NCBI RefSeq assembly: GCF_900166625.1 | Contig: NZ_LT800499.1 | Location: 3,545,213 to 3,609,212, forward strand | Direction: 5' to 3' | Source: Halobacillus massiliensis | Lineage (GTDB): Bacteria > Bacillota > Bacilli > Bacillales > Halobacillaceae | Length of the DNA: 64,000 nucleotides | Part shown: piece by piece, positions 1 to 9,380 of the stretch | How positions within the stretch are numbered: the first letter of the stretch is position 1 | Layout: every line of letters begins with the position of its first letter | Position numbers and translations under genes: made by a program | The notes under the pieces: generated by a model | What the model saw: the letters and a program-made list of their open reading frames with translations, nothing else | The model's database searches: none | What the model was told of the DNA's origin: nothing

Positions 1-2
1 CC

Positions 3-734
3 AATTACATTAGTTCCGGGGATCAGGTATCTGAAGCGGAAGGATTCACATTTGAAACTGAGGAAGAATCATGGTTTTGGCTTGAGTCCGTAGATGTCAT
101 AGCTGATTCATCTGTAAAAGGAGCTCTCGTTGTAGTCGGAAGTTCCATTGCAAACGGAAACTATTCAGAAGTAAATGCCAACCACCGCTGGCCTGATTAC
201 TTGGCAGACCGTATGAATTCTGAAGACCCAGCAGTAAAACTGTCAGTATTAAATGCCGGTCTCTCTGCAAATCAGCTGATCGACAGTCCGCCGGAAAAAG
301 GGGAAAATGCGCTCGACAGACTCGAAAGAGATGTATTTGACCAAACCGGAGTAAAAGGAATTCTCCTGCACATGGGAGAGAACGATATTAGGCATAACCC
401 CGATTACAGCTCTGAAAAAATAATTGATCGGATGAAAGAAATTATTAAGGCAGCACATGAGAAAGATCTTAAAATATACGGTGGCACTCTTATGCCTTTT
501 AAAGGTTCCAGTATGTTTACAGAAACAGGCGAGAAAACCCGTCAGGAAGTGAATGAGTGGATTCGAACAAGCGGAGAATTTGATGGAGTGGTCGATTTTG
601 ATAAAGCAGTAAGAGATCCAGAAGAACCAGAACGTTTCCTTGCTGAATACGATTCTGGTGACCAGCTGCATCCGAATGACAAAGGGTACAAAAAAATGGC
701 CGAGTCCGTCGACCTTTCTATTTTTGAAAAATAG
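3..734 (+). CDS. SGNH/GDSL-family hydrolase, 5' end outside window
   Basis: Serine ester hydrolase of the SGNH/GDSL superfamily, probably acting on a sugar ester or lipid. The frame is open to the left edge, so the start is outside the window; the visible part is about 243 codons. Block I is VVVGSSIANGN at about 139-171, where the usual GDS is GSS but the second serine sits in the nucleophile position. It is followed by HRWPDYLADRMN, the block III motif GENDIRHNP, and the catalytic block V DQLHPNDKGYKKMAE near the C-terminus. The substrate cannot be told from sequence. An ATG at 201 lies after block I and is unlikely to be the real start. Confidence 0.85.
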   Translation, partial: NYISSGDQVSEAEGFTFETEEESWFWLESVDVIADSSVKGALVVVGSSIANGNYSEVNANHRWPDYLADRMNSEDPAVKLSVLNAGLSANQLIDSPPEKGENALDRLERDVFDQTGVKGILLHMGENDIRHNPDYSSEKIIDRMKEIIKAAHEKDLKIYGGTLMPFKGSSMFTETGEKTRQEVNEWIRTSGEFDGVVDFDKAVRDPEEPERFLAEYDSGDQLHPNDKGYKKMAESVDLSIFEK

Positions 735-952
735 TCGACTCGCTTTCTATGGGCGAACAGGTAGCTTCCAAGAGGCTTCTTTGGTTCTCACTAAAACGGG
801 AAGAGAGTTCCGTTTGCCTGAATATTGAGGATCCGGCCTTGGGAAAGACTCGTTCCAAGGGCGAACGGTGAGCTTCCTCGGGCTTTTAGCTTTCCGGGAT
901 CTCACCCTTGTCCTTTACTCCCCTAAAGGCTTCTTAGATTAAAGAGAATTCT
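735..952. repeat. Degenerate copies of a small intergenic inverted-repeat element
   Basis: Two degraded copies in a non-coding stretch. The better one begins at 807 with GTTCCGTTTGCCTGAATAT, and its core GCGAACGGTGAGCTTCCTCG starts at 861. An eroded copy lies at about 735-800 (GACTCGCTTTCTATGGGCGAAC). Both match the complete unit at 953-1122. No gene was seen in this stretch. Confidence 0.7.
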
Positions 953-1122
953 GTTCCGTTTACCTGAATATGGAGAACCGGGCCTGGGGAAAGACTCGCT
1001 TTCCATGGGCGAACGGTGAGCTTCCTCGGGCTTTTAGCCCTCCGGGATCTCACCCTGTTCTATCCTCCCATAGGAGTCTCGCCGTTTCCCCAGGCCCTTT
1101 ATGTTTTGTAGAGTAACGGAAC
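953..1122. repeat. Inverted-repeat element, complete unit A (170 bp)
   Basis: The unit is bounded by GTTCCGTT (953-960) and its exact reverse complement AACGGAAC (1115-1122). Inside is a second palindrome: CCTGGGGAAAGACTCGC on the left and GTCTCGCCGTTTCCCCAGG on the right. It carries no ORF and looks like a non-autonomous, hairpin-forming dispersed element of the kind common between genes in Bacillaceae. The core runs in the opposite orientation to units B and C. Confidence 0.75.
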
Positions 1123-1172
1123 ATTGGATTAGAGAAGACTAATTCCTTTAAAGCGGTTTCTGAAACTACAGC

Positions 1173-1336
1173 GTTCCGTTTATATAACTAATGATAAAGA
1201 GGCTGGGAAATGGCGAGACTCCTGCAGGGAGATAGAGCCAAGGTGAGATCCGCGAGTGCAACGAGCTAGCTCACCGGCTCCCCGCGGAAAGCGAGTTATT
1301 TCCCAGCCGCTTTTCTCTTACTACAGATAACGGAAC
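1173..1336. repeat. Inverted-repeat element, complete unit B (164 bp)
   Basis: Bounded by GTTCCGTT (1173-1180) and AACGGAAC (1329-1336). The inner palindrome has arms GGCTGGGAAATGGCGAG (from 1201) and CTCGCTTTCC-type sequence ending TTTCCCAGCC (to 1308). Its core, ATGGCGAGACTCCTGCAGGG, is repeated almost exactly in unit C. Confidence 0.75.
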
Positions 1337-1369
1337 AGCCTTTTCCTTCCTCAATAATTTAGAACAAAG

Positions 1370-1496
1370 GAATGGCGAGACTCCTGCAGGGAGAAGAGCC
1401 AGGGGGGATCCGCGAGTGCAGCGATCTAGCTCATCGGCTCCCCGCGGAAAGCGAGTTATTTCCCAGCCGCTTTTCTCCAAACGAAATAAACGGAAC
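1370..1496. repeat. Inverted-repeat element, unit C (left end eroded)
   Basis: Same orientation and nearly the same core as unit B: ATGGCGAGACTCCTGCAGGG from 1372, and TCCCCGCGGAAAGCGAG followed by TTATTTCCCAGCCGC up to about 1470. The right boundary AACGGAAC is at 1489-1496; the left boundary GTTCCGTT is missing. A short reading frame across it is only the repeat read as codons. Confidence 0.7.
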
Positions 1497-1598
1497 AGCT
1501 CTTTCTCTATTTATCATTAAGAAGAGCAACGAAAAAGGTGAGATGGGCAAGTTCTTCACAAGTAAACAGAACATGTCAAAAGAAATTATTCCACACCA

Positions 1599-1631
1599 AG
1601 AGAGCCCGAAAGAATTCCGGACTCTCTTTTA
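1599..1631. terminator. Stem-loop after hutH
   Basis: AGAGAGCCCG (1599-1608) pairs with CGGACTCTCT (1618-1627) with one mismatch. It ends two bases from the hutH stop codon. The T-run is better on the plus side (TTTT 1625-1630), so its strength as a hutH terminator is uncertain. Confidence 0.55.
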
Positions 1632-3149
1632 AGTTCTATTCACCATCTCATCCTGCACCGACCAGTTGAACCGGCCGCTGATCAGCCAATCGTCCAACGC
1701 CTCTATATCCTTCGAGAAGATACGATCTTCCTGGATTGAAGAGACAACTGTTCTTGCTTTAGAATAAAGCTCTCTAGCGCAGGAAGAAGCCAATGTGATG
1801 CCTCGATATTCAAGCGCCTGCATGGCACAGATTAGTTCAATCGCCGCTACTTTCTGCGCATTCCTAATAATTTGATAGCAATGCCGGGCGGCGGTTGTTC
1901 CCATACTGACATGGTCCTCCTGGTTAGCCGAAGAAGGTATCGAGTCTACACTTGCCGGATGGGCAAGTGTTTTATTTTCTGAAACGATTGATGCTGCCGC
2001 GTATTGCATAATCATGGCTCCAGACTGCAGCCCAGGATCAGGGCTTAAGAAACCAGGCAGGTCATTAAGCTGAGGATTAACCAACCGTTCTATCCTTCGT
2101 TCGGAAATGCTGGCCATCTCGGCAGCAGCAATTTTCAAAAAGTCCATCGCCAGGGCGATTGGCTGACCGTGAAAGTTGCCTCCTGACACAATGGTCTGAC
2201 CGTCTTCAAGAATAAGCGGGTTATCTGTGGCTGCATTCATTTCGATTTCCAGTTTTTCTTTTACATACCCCAGACTCTGACGGGAAGCCCCATGCACTTG
2301 AGGAATACAGCGGATCGAGTAGGCATCCTGGACACGTTTTTCTCCCTGGCGCGTAATCAGTCTGCTCCCTTTAGTAAGAAAACGTATTCGTTCTGCTACC
2401 TTCATTTGTTCTGGATAACCGCGTGCTTCATGGATGGCCGGATGAAAGGCATCAATAATCCCTTCCAATGCTTCCATTGTCATCGCAGCAATCCAGTCAC
2501 ACTGATCAACCAGCCGCTCTGCTTCGATATAATTAACGGCTCCCATTGCCGTCATTGCCTGGGTCCCGTTAATAAGCGCAAGTCCTTCTTTCGCTTTCAG
2601 CTCAAGAGGGAGAAATCCCTGTTCCTGATAAACCTCTTGTGTCGGTCTTACCCTTCCTTTCTCATGAACTTCCCCTTCCCCAATAAGTACAAGAGCAAGA
2701 TGTGAAAGCGGCGCAAGATCTCCTGAAGCTCCCAGCGATCCCTGACATGGTATAACTGGAATGATATTGTGGTTGACTAGATCGCACAGCCTGTTTACAA
2801 TGCAAGGTCTTACCCCGGAGAAGCCTTTTAACAGAGCATTCAGCCTGAGGACGACCATTGCTTTACTCACTCTCTCAGGAAAAGGATCTCCAAGCGCACA
2901 TGCATGCGAACGAATTAAATGCAGCTGAAGTTTATCGACATCATCTTCTCTAATTCGCACATCACTGAATTTCCCAAACCCTGTATTTATGCCATATACG
3001 GTCTTCTGATCCATTACAATCCTTTCGACAGCTTCCCGGCTTTGCTTTACCTTTTCCATACTGTCAGGATCAATCGAAATGGGTTCATCTTTATATAAGA
3101 TTTTTTTCATTTGCTTTAGATTTAAGCTCGAACCGTTTAAAACAATCAT
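1629..3149 (-). CDS. hutH: Histidine ammonia-lyase
   Basis: Catalyses the first step of histidine breakdown, histidine to trans-urocanate plus ammonia, in the cytoplasm. The 506-residue product has normal family length and carries [14 protein letters not shown], whose Ala-Ser-Gly forms the MIO electrophile. ATG start at 3149 behind AAAAGGGGG. It is transcribed after hutP, separated by the attenuator hairpin at 3172-3217, so its expression should depend on HutP plus histidine. Unlike in B. subtilis, it is the last gene of the cluster rather than the second. Confidence 0.97.
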   Translation of the reverse strand: MIVLNGSSLNLKQMKKILYKDEPISIDPDSMEKVKQSREAVERIVMDQKTVYGINTGFGKFSDVRIREDDVDKLQLHLIRSHACALGDPFPERVSKAMVVLRLNALLKGFSGVRPCIVNRLCDLVNHNIIPVIPCQGSLGASGDLAPLSHLALVLIGEGEVHEKGRVRPTQEVYQEQGFLPLELKAKEGLALINGTQAMTAMGAVNYIEAERLVDQCDWIAAMTMEALEGIIDAFHPAIHEARGYPEQMKVAERIRFLTKGSRLITRQGEKRVQDAYSIRCIPQVHGASRQSLGYVKEKLEIEMNAATDNPLILEDGQTIVSGGNFHGQPIALAMDFLKIAAAEMASISERRIERLVNPQLNDLPGFLSPDPGLQSGAMIMQYAAASIVSENKTLAHPASVDSIPSSANQEDHVSMGTTAARHCYQIIRNAQKVAAIELICAMQALEYRGITLASSCARELYSKARTVVSSIQEDRIFSKDIEALDDWLISGRFNWSVQDEMVNRT

Positions 3150-3171
3150 CTGTATTCCCCCTTTTATACAT

Positions 3172-3217
3172 AAAAAGGAGGCGACAATGGCATACCAAAT
3201 ACCATTGCCGCCTCCTC
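3172..3217 (-). terminator. hut attenuator (HutP-controlled terminator)
   Basis: On the transcribed strand, GGAGGCGGCAATGG (3215-3202) pairs with CCATTGTCGCCTCC (3190-3177) and is followed by five U (3176-3172). This strong intrinsic terminator sits between hutP and hutH, where B. subtilis HutP acts as a histidine-dependent antiterminator. Confidence 0.9.
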
Positions 3218-3229
3218 ATAACTTTTGAC

Positions 3230-3256
3230 TATAGGCAGCTATTCTATCCTATATGA
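3230..3256 (-). promoter_or_regulatory. Candidate HutP-binding UAG cluster
   Basis: The transcript around the hutP stop reads AUAUAGGAUAGAAUAG and then CUGCCUAUAG: four UAG triplets, three of them spaced five nt apart, just ahead of the attenuator. B. subtilis HutP recognises spaced NAG (mostly UAG) triplets in this place. The hutP stop codon is itself one of the triplets. Confidence 0.65.
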
Positions 3257-3684
3257 TTTATTCCAAGACCGAACGTTTCATGTTCCAGTCCTTTAACCGG
3301 TGCCCCTATCGTTCCATAAAACGCGACAGCAAGCCATTCTCCTTCATCCAGCTTCTCATATGGAGATCCGCGCACCACAGCAAATCGAAGTCCTACGGTC
3401 CTCATCATGTCTCCGGCTGCCATCTGCCCGCGCATAACCCCTTCTAATGCTTCCAGAATCGCATGATAGAGGGCATGTGTCTCCCGGTAAAGCTCATCAG
3501 AAATAATTTCATTTCTTTTGGCAGAAGTCTCTACAGCTGAAATTACTTTCTGCATGTTCATCGATCCTGATTTACCCTGACAGTAATCTACATCATTTAA
3601 TTGATCAGCAAAGGGCTCTAATTCTTCCGGCGTCAGGGAAGCTACAAGCATTGCCAGCTTTCCAATTGGAATCTTTTGTGTCAT
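3244..3684 (-). CDS. hutP: HutP anti-terminator protein
   Basis: RNA-binding regulator that, with L-histidine and Mg2+, opens the terminator ahead of hutH. The C-terminal half is very close to B. subtilis HutP as remembered: [47 protein letters not shown] and [27 protein letters not shown] at 3684 is preferred, giving 146 aa; an in-frame GTG nine bases upstream (3693) is possible. It is the first gene of the hutP-hutH unit, with its own promoter at 3721-3750. Confidence 0.95.
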   Translation of the reverse strand: MTQKIPIGKLAMLVASLTPEELEPFADQLNDVDYCQGKSGSMNMQKVISAVETSAKRNEIISDELYRETHALYHAILEALEGVMRGQMAAGDMMRTVGLRFAVVRGSPYEKLDEGEWLAVAFYGTIGAPVKGLEHETFGLGINHIG

Positions 3685-3720
3685 TCTACTCACCCAGCCT
3701 GGTAACTACTTACTAAGTAA

Positions 3721-3750
3721 ATTGTAAACGCTTTCTAAACATAATGTCAA
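3721..3750 (-). promoter_or_regulatory. hutP promoter with overlapping cre box
   Basis: Minus strand: TTGACA (3750-3745), 18 nt, TACAAT (3726-3721). A full match to the catabolite element WTGNAANCGNWNNCW, TTGTAAACGCTTTCT on the plus strand (3722-3736), covers the spacer and -10. CcpA should therefore repress hutPH when a preferred sugar is present. Confidence 0.85.
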
Positions 3751-3795
3751 ACCTGCTTATTTTATATTATGTCCACCGGTCTGCCGGCGTTTCCC

Positions 3796-5124
3796 TTAGA
3801 GTAAAAGATAGGCAATCGGTGTCACAATAATAATAGTAAGTATCGTCCGTTCTATCCAAATTACGATTAATTTTGGAAGGCTGACTGGAATCTCTGTTGA
3901 AAGGATACAAGGAATCAGGGCAGAGAAGAATAAGACAGCCGAAATGGAGACCGTCCCGATCACAAATTTAGTAATTAACGGAGCATCAGCTGCGAGCAGT
4001 GCCGGCAGAAACATTTCCGCTATTTCAATCGCAGACGCTTTAGCAGCTAGGAGCGGCTCAGGAACCTGCATCAGAAGTGTAAATGGATAAAAGATATAGC
4101 CAAGGATATCAAATAGCGGAGTAAATTCTGCAAGAACTAACCCGAGCAGACCGACAGATAAAATGGATGGCAATATAGCCATTGTCATAATGAATCCATC
4201 TTTTAAATTCAACCAAACATTCCGGACTAAAGAAGGAGAGTTCTCTGCTGCTTTCATAGCTTGATGCCAGGCTGCCTTGATACGTTGTTCTTTAATTACT
4301 TCCTCAGGATGGGCCTTGCCTTCGTAATAATCTTCACTTATTTTATTAAGAGGCCATATCCGCACAGTTATAGCTGTAACAGTAAATGTAACAAAAAGTG
4401 TGACCCAGAAATAGATGTTCCAAATTTCCATTAAGCCTAGCGTTTTAGCTACAACGATCATAAATGTCGCAGAAACGGTTGAAAAGCCTGTTGCAATAAT
4501 CGTTGCTTCTTTAATATTGTACTTTCCTTCTTTAAATACACGGTTTGTAATTAACAAACCTATAGAGTAGCTTCCGACAAATGAGGCGACGGCATCAATA
4601 GCCGAGCGTCCCGGTGTTTTCCAAATTGGTCGCATGACCGGCTGCAAAAGGACCCCAATGAATTCAAGAAGCCCGTAGCCGACAAGCAATGCGAGAAAGA
4701 CCGCCCCTATCGGAACAAGAAGGCCGACTGGAATGACGAGTTTTTCATATAGAAATGGTCCCATATCGGGAATGAATAACCAGGCAGGTCCAAACTCAAA
4801 TATAAGCATGACAGCAACAGCTGCTCCAAGGATTTTGAAAAAAGACAATACCGTCTGCACAGTGTTCTTATTCCAGCTCCCGGCGGCAAACGGATAAACA
4901 GCCCCAAATATAATTACAGTGAGAGCATAATAGGAAACACCAGTGGAAAAAGTATTTTGCAGAAAGGTCACCATGTGATCGAGCAGGATTGAGGATGAAC
5001 CATTAATCGTAACAGGGATGAAAAATGTCAGAATGCCGATAAAGCTGAAAATAAAGAATTTCCAGACGTTCGAGCGAGAGTTCACAGGCGTTTGAATCGG
5101 TGCTTCTGTTTTAACAGATTCCAA
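3796..5124 (-). CDS. YjiH-family membrane protein with nucleoside-recognition (Gate) domain, hut-linked
   Basis: Polytopic inner-membrane protein of 442 aa with about ten hydrophobic segments and Gate-type signatures such as PGRSAIDAVASFVGSYSIGLL (start of the core) and TGFSTVSATFMIV. Its place between hutG and hutP suggests a role in moving histidine, urocanate or glutamate, taking the slot of HutM; that role is inferred from context. TTG start at 5124 is chosen because GGGGGAAGG lies just upstream; a longer in-frame version from 5205 would overlap hutG and has no ribosome site. Confidence 0.75.
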   Translation of the reverse strand: MESVKTEAPIQTPVNSRSNVWKFFIFSFIGILTFFIPVTINGSSSILLDHMVTFLQNTFSTGVSYYALTVIIFGAVYPFAAGSWNKNTVQTVLSFFKILGAAVAVMLIFEFGPAWLFIPDMGPFLYEKLVIPVGLLVPIGAVFLALLVGYGLLEFIGVLLQPVMRPIWKTPGRSAIDAVASFVGSYSIGLLITNRVFKEGKYNIKEATIIATGFSTVSATFMIVVAKTLGLMEIWNIYFWVTLFVTFTVTAITVRIWPLNKISEDYYEGKAHPEEVIKEQRIKAAWHQAMKAAENSPSLVRNVWLNLKDGFIMTMAILPSILSVGLLGLVLAEFTPLFDILGYIFYPFTLLMQVPEPLLAAKASAIEIAEMFLPALLAADAPLITKFVIGTVSISAVLFFSALIPCILSTEIPVSLPKLIVIWIERTILTIIIVTPIAYLLL

Positions 5125-5179
5125 GTTTCCTTCCCCCTTAATATTAAAAAAATTATAAAAGAAAAAGACGAAGTATTCC

Positions 5180-6175
5180 CTATCGCCCTTTCCTTTTACA
5201 AACACCAGTCAAAAATGACAGCATGACGTGCACGGCACTTTTCACTCCGATACTCTGAATATCCTTCCTCGGATCGAGGCAGACAATATCCATCGCTTTC
5301 ACTTTTGGATGTTCTCCTGCCTGCTGCACCATTTCAAACAGTTCATGTGTATACATCCCCCCTGGTGTTGCAGCAGGAGCGGCCGGATTATGTGTGATAT
5401 CGAGTACATCCATATCAACCGTTAAATAAATGGTATCGACACTCCTGCTTAATTGATTCAGCGCCTCTTCCACCACCTGTGTCATTCCTTTTTTTCTTGC
5501 CTGTTTCATTGTTGTATAGTGAACGCCCTGCTCATCTGCATAATCCTTCAGTTCTCTGGCATTAAAAAATCCATGGAGCCCAATGTTGTGGACATTCTTT
5601 CCTTGAATTGTTCCGCTTTCAAGTAAATTGCGAATCGGCGTCCCGTTTGCCGGACCAAATTCGTTAGTATCACGCAAATCAAAATGAGTATCCAGCTGAA
5701 GGATGCCGATTGATTCGTCTGGATGACTTTGTTTCAAGCCTTTAACCAGCATCGCTGTAATCGAATGGTCACCGCCTAAAACGACAGGCAGAGTGTGAGG
5801 ATGATGAATTCTCATCGCTTCCATAGCTTCCTTCGTTTTTTGATGGGTGAGCGAAATATCGGTCGCATGCTGCCTTACGTTTCCAAGGTCCATCACTTTC
5901 AGCTGGGCGAGATCGATGTCTTCCTCAAGGTTGTAAGTGCTAAATGACTTCCAAACCTGTCTCATCGCTTCAGGGTTATCGCTTGCGGCGGAAGTGCTGA
6001 TCGAGGATTTGGAAAGCGGCACACCCAGAATCGTTACATCATATTTCTCCCAATCCAGCGATGAGCTGCCTGCATTTTCGATCCATTCGTGGACTTTTAA
6101 GTCCGCCGATTTATCCGTTGTTTTCGGATAAATCATTACAGGAGGCTCAAGCATGGGATATGGATATTCATTCAT
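5180..6175 (-). CDS. hutG: Formimidoylglutamase
   Basis: Last step of the hut pathway: N-formimino-glutamate to glutamate plus formamide. A member of the arginase/agmatinase fold, 331 aa, with the binuclear Mn ligand motifs GGDHSIT, LDTHFDLRD and DMDVLDITHNPAAP. The start overlaps the hutI stop as ATGA, so the two are translationally coupled; GGGGG lies upstream. The enzyme yields glutamate directly without formylglutamate, as in other bacilli. Confidence 0.95.
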   Translation of the reverse strand: MNEYPYPMLEPPVMIYPKTTDKSADLKVHEWIENAGSSSLDWEKYDVTILGVPLSKSSISTSAASDNPEAMRQVWKSFSTYNLEEDIDLAQLKVMDLGNVRQHATDISLTHQKTKEAMEAMRIHHPHTLPVVLGGDHSITAMLVKGLKQSHPDESIGILQLDTHFDLRDTNEFGPANGTPIRNLLESGTIQGKNVHNIGLHGFFNARELKDYADEQGVHYTTMKQARKKGMTQVVEEALNQLSRSVDTIYLTVDMDVLDITHNPAAPAATPGGMYTHELFEMVQQAGEHPKVKAMDIVCLDPRKDIQSIGVKSAVHVMLSFLTGVCKRKGR

Positions 6176-7434
6176 AGCAGGCGGCCCCCTGCCACTAGCG
6201 TCCTTCCCTCTTTAATTACCGTATCTACATGGTTCATTCCATATTGATAAGACAGTGTTAAATAATTAGGGACATCAAAAATGGTGACATCGCCTTTTTT
6301 ACCTTTCTCCAGGCTTCCAGCTTCTTTTTCAGCACCGATAGCATGGGCTGCATTAATTGTGACTGCTGTTAACACTTCTTCAGGTGTCATCCCCATTTTT
6401 AAACAGCCTAAATTCATAATAAAAGGCAGTGAGATGGTCGGAGATGATCCAGGATTGGCGTCAGTAGAAAGGGCAACTGCCACTCCGGCATCAATCATTT
6501 TTCTTGCCTGGGCGAATTCAGCCATGAGAAAGAATGCGGTCCCAGGAAGCAAGACCCCAATCACTCCAGCTTCGGCCATATCCTTGATCCCCTGCTCTGA
6601 CGCTCTTAAAAGGTGATCGGCAGAGATGGCTCCGACAGCAGCAGCTAATTCCGCTCCCGCATACGGTTCAATTTCATCTGCATGAATTTTTGGTACAAGG
6701 CCATATTCCCTGCCCGCTTCTAAAATTCGTTTTGATTGTTCAGGAGTGAACACCCCACGCTCACAAAAAACATCATTAAAAACAGCCAGCTTTCTTTTAG
6801 CGACCTCTGGAATCATTTCATTAATAACACGGCTGACGAAAGGCTCCGGGTTTTCTTTTTCTTCCATCGGTATCGCATGGGCCCCCATAAAGGTAGATAC
6901 GATATCTACTGGATGATTATCATTGAGCTGCTTTGCGACTTCCAACTGCTTGAGTTCATGTTCAAGAGTTAAACCATAACCGCTTTTAGCTTCAATCGTC
7001 GTAACCCCGTGCAATAAAAATTGATTAAGACGCTTTCTTGACTGTTCATACAGCTCTTCATGACTTGCTTCCTGAGTAGCTCGGGTTGTGGAATGAATTC
7101 CGCCGCCGGCTTCCATTATTTCCATGTACGATTTTCCTTTAAGCCTCATCGCATATTCATTTTCCCGGGTTCCCGCATGCACGAGATGTGTATGAGGATC
7201 AATTAAACCAGGCGTTACTACTTTGCCTGTCGCATCGATTTCTTCTGCAGCTGTATATTTCCCTTCCAATTGCTCATGAGGACCAGCTTCGACAACTTTA
7301 CCGTCTTCTATATAAACAGATCCATTTTCAATAATATTGAAGCTGGACATTTCTTCCCGAACGGCCGGTTTATCACAATGTCCTTCCATTGTAATTAACT
7401 GGGCAGCGTTTTTGATGAATAATGAATTTCCCAT
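6172..7434 (-). CDS. hutI: Imidazolonepropionase
   Basis: Amidohydrolase that opens imidazolone-5-propionate to formiminoglutamate. 420 aa, family-typical. Metal-binding signature near the N-terminus (GLIDPHTHLVHAGTRENE), later PKIHADEIEPY and the aspartate motif ALSTDANPGSSPT. ATG start at 7434 has GGAGG nine bases upstream. It lies 14 bases after hutU and overlaps hutG by four. Confidence 0.96.
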   Translation of the reverse strand: MGNSLFIKNAAQLITMEGHCDKPAVREEMSSFNIIENGSVYIEDGKVVEAGPHEQLEGKYTAAEEIDATGKVVTPGLIDPHTHLVHAGTRENEYAMRLKGKSYMEIMEAGGGIHSTTRATQEASHEELYEQSRKRLNQFLLHGVTTIEAKSGYGLTLEHELKQLEVAKQLNDNHPVDIVSTFMGAHAIPMEEKENPEPFVSRVINEMIPEVAKRKLAVFNDVFCERGVFTPEQSKRILEAGREYGLVPKIHADEIEPYAGAELAAAVGAISADHLLRASEQGIKDMAEAGVIGVLLPGTAFFLMAEFAQARKMIDAGVAVALSTDANPGSSPTISLPFIMNLGCLKMGMTPEEVLTAVTINAAHAIGAEKEAGSLEKGKKGDVTIFDVPNYLTLSYQYGMNHVDTVIKEGRTLVAGGRLL

Positions 7435-7448
7435 AGATGGTCAACCTC

Positions 7449-9119
7449 CTACTGTTTATTTTTTAACATTGGCATCTGAATTCCTTTTTCGGCTGCCGTC
7501 TTTTCAGCCAATTCATATCCAGCGTCTGCATGCCGAACGACACCCATACCAGGATCTGTTGTAAGCACTCGCTCCAGCCGCTGCTCCGCTTCTTTCGTCC
7601 CGTCCGCCACGATAACCATCCCTGCATGGAGGGAATATCCCATTCCAACACCGCCTCCGTGATGGACACTGACCCAGCTTGCCCCTCCAACACTGTTGAT
7701 CATAGCGTTTAAGATCGGCCAGTCAGCTACTGCATCACTGCCGTCCTTCATTGCTTCTGTTTCTCTGTTCGGTGAGGCTACCGAGCCCGAATCCAAATGA
7801 TCACGGCCAATAACAATCGGTGCGCTTAATTCGCCATTTGCCACCATATCGTTAATAATCTTTCCAAATCGGGCACGTTCCCCGTAGCCAAGCCAGCAGA
7901 TTCTTGCCGGCAGCCCCTGGAAGCTGATTTTCTCCCGCGCCATTTTAATCCAGTTACAAAGGTGCTTATTGTAGCTGAATTCTTTTAAAATTACTTCATC
8001 CGTTTTATAAATATCTTCCGGATCTCCTGATAAGGCGACCCAGCGAAAAGGACCTTTTCCTTCACAGAACTGAGGACGAATGTATGCGGGAACAAAACCA
8101 GGGAAGTTAAAGGCATCCTCTACTCCTTCATCTTTAGCTACCTGGCGAATATTATTGCCATAATCAAAAGTCACGGCCCCCTTGTTCTGCATTTCAAGCA
8201 TCGCTTTCACATGTTCAGCAATGCTTTGCTTAGAAAGACGGGTATATTCCTGCGCATTCTCTTTTCTAAGCTGGGCTGCAGACTCCAGACTCATCGTCAT
8301 AGGCACATATCCGTTAAGTGGGTCATGTGCTGATGTTTGATCTGTCAATATATCAGGAATAAACCCTTTTTCAATCATTTCAGGCAGCACTTCCGCTGCA
8401 TTTCCCAGCAGTCCTATCGATAATGCTTTTCCTTGAGTTTTGGCATCTTGTGCCAGCTTGATCGCTTCTTCTAAGCTTTCAGTGGAAGTGTCTAAGTACT
8501 TTGTTTCGAGGCGGCGCTGGATTCGATGCGGGTCTATTTCAATTGCGATACAGACTCCCTCGTTTAACGTTACGGCTAACGGCTGTGCTCCCCCCATGCC
8601 TCCTAAACCGGCCGTTAAGGTGATCTTTCCTTTTAAACTTCCATTAAAATGCTGCTTTGCACATTCCGCAAACGTTTCATAAGTACCTTGAACAATTCCC
8701 TGACTTCCAATATAGATCCAGCTTCCAGCTGTCATCTGCCCGTACATCATTAAACCTTTTCGATCAAGTTCATGAAAATGCTCCCAATTTGCCCACGCGG
8801 GCACAATGTTTGAATTAGCGATTAATACTTTCGGTGCGTCTGTGTGGGAACGAAAAACAGCTACAGGTTTACCCGACTGAATTAAAAGGGTTTCATCATT
8901 TTCCAGTGTCTTAAGGGAGGCTGTAATTGCTTCATAGCACTCCCAATTACGTGCCGCTTTGCCAATACCTCCGTAGACAACGAGATCTTCAGGGCTTTCA
9001 GCTACATCAGGGTGAAGATTGTTACTGAGCATCCGTAATGCCGCTTCCTGGATCCATCCTTTGGTATGAAGTTCTGTCCCGCTATATTGGATTACTTTGT
9101 CGGACTGTGTTTTTGACAT
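7449..9119 (-). CDS. hutU: Urocanate hydratase
   Basis: Converts urocanate to imidazolone propionate using tightly bound NAD+. The product is 556 aa when started at ATG 9119 (MSKTQSDK), which has AGAGGACGG upstream; an ATG 42 bases further up (9161) has no ribosome site. Recognisable stretches include [16 protein letters not shown] (NAD-binding glycine motif) and [11 protein letters not shown]. It is the first gene of the hutU-hutI-hutG-yjiH-like unit; in B. subtilis it is third. Confidence 0.96.
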   Translation of the reverse strand: MSKTQSDKVIQYSGTELHTKGWIQEAALRMLSNNLHPDVAESPEDLVVYGGIGKAARNWECYEAITASLKTLENDETLLIQSGKPVAVFRSHTDAPKVLIANSNIVPAWANWEHFHELDRKGLMMYGQMTAGSWIYIGSQGIVQGTYETFAECAKQHFNGSLKGKITLTAGLGGMGGAQPLAVTLNEGVCIAIEIDPHRIQRRLETKYLDTSTESLEEAIKLAQDAKTQGKALSIGLLGNAAEVLPEMIEKGFIPDILTDQTSAHDPLNGYVPMTMSLESAAQLRKENAQEYTRLSKQSIAEHVKAMLEMQNKGAVTFDYGNNIRQVAKDEGVEDAFNFPGFVPAYIRPQFCEGKGPFRWVALSGDPEDIYKTDEVILKEFSYNKHLCNWIKMAREKISFQGLPARICWLGYGERARFGKIINDMVANGELSAPIVIGRDHLDSGSVASPNRETEAMKDGSDAVADWPILNAMINSVGGASWVSVHHGGGVGMGYSLHAGMVIVADGTKEAEQRLERVLTTDPGMGVVRHADAGYELAEKTAAEKGIQMPMLKNKQ

Positions 9120-9183
9120 CTCATCCGTCCTCTCTAACTGTTTATAATGTAAGGTTAGCATTAGGAATTTTCTGAAAATAGAT

Positions 9184-9282
9184 CACTTACTTTTGAATAA
9201 GTGGATTTATTTTATGGCAACAATAAAGTTATGATGCCAAAATGGGGATTATGATAGCATTTACTTTAGAAAGTGGACTTTC
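9184..9282 (-). promoter_or_regulatory. Three inverted repeats upstream of hutU (candidate operators)
   Basis: Three palindromes in 100 bp between the regulator gene and hutU: CACTTA-N8-TAAGTG (9184-9203), TGGCAACA...TGATGCCA (9215-9239), and GAAAGT-GG-ACTTTC (9269-9282). The first and third share AGTGGA. They are good candidates for binding sites of the adjacent AraC-type response regulator. No clear sigma-A -35/-10 pair was found for hutU. Confidence 0.5.
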
Positions 9283-9306
9283 TTTGGTTTTTTATATTTT
9301 TCCAGT

Positions 9307-9339
9307 AAAAAAAAGCCGCTTCATTAAGCCGCTTTTTGT
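9307..9339 (-). terminator. Terminator of the AraC-type regulator gene
   Basis: Minus strand: AAAAAGC-G-GCTT-AATG-AAGC-G-GCTTTTTTT, an 11-bp stem with one central mismatch, a 4-nt loop and a U-run. Confidence 0.7.
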
Positions 9340-9380
9340 TTATTTTTTATAATTTTATGCTCCATCAGCCATTTCTTAAG

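Noticed and set aside
1372-1632. Open frame of 86 codons between the repeats and hutH
   Set aside because: It reads straight through inverted-repeat unit C; the matching part of unit B gives similar peptides. No ribosome site or family.
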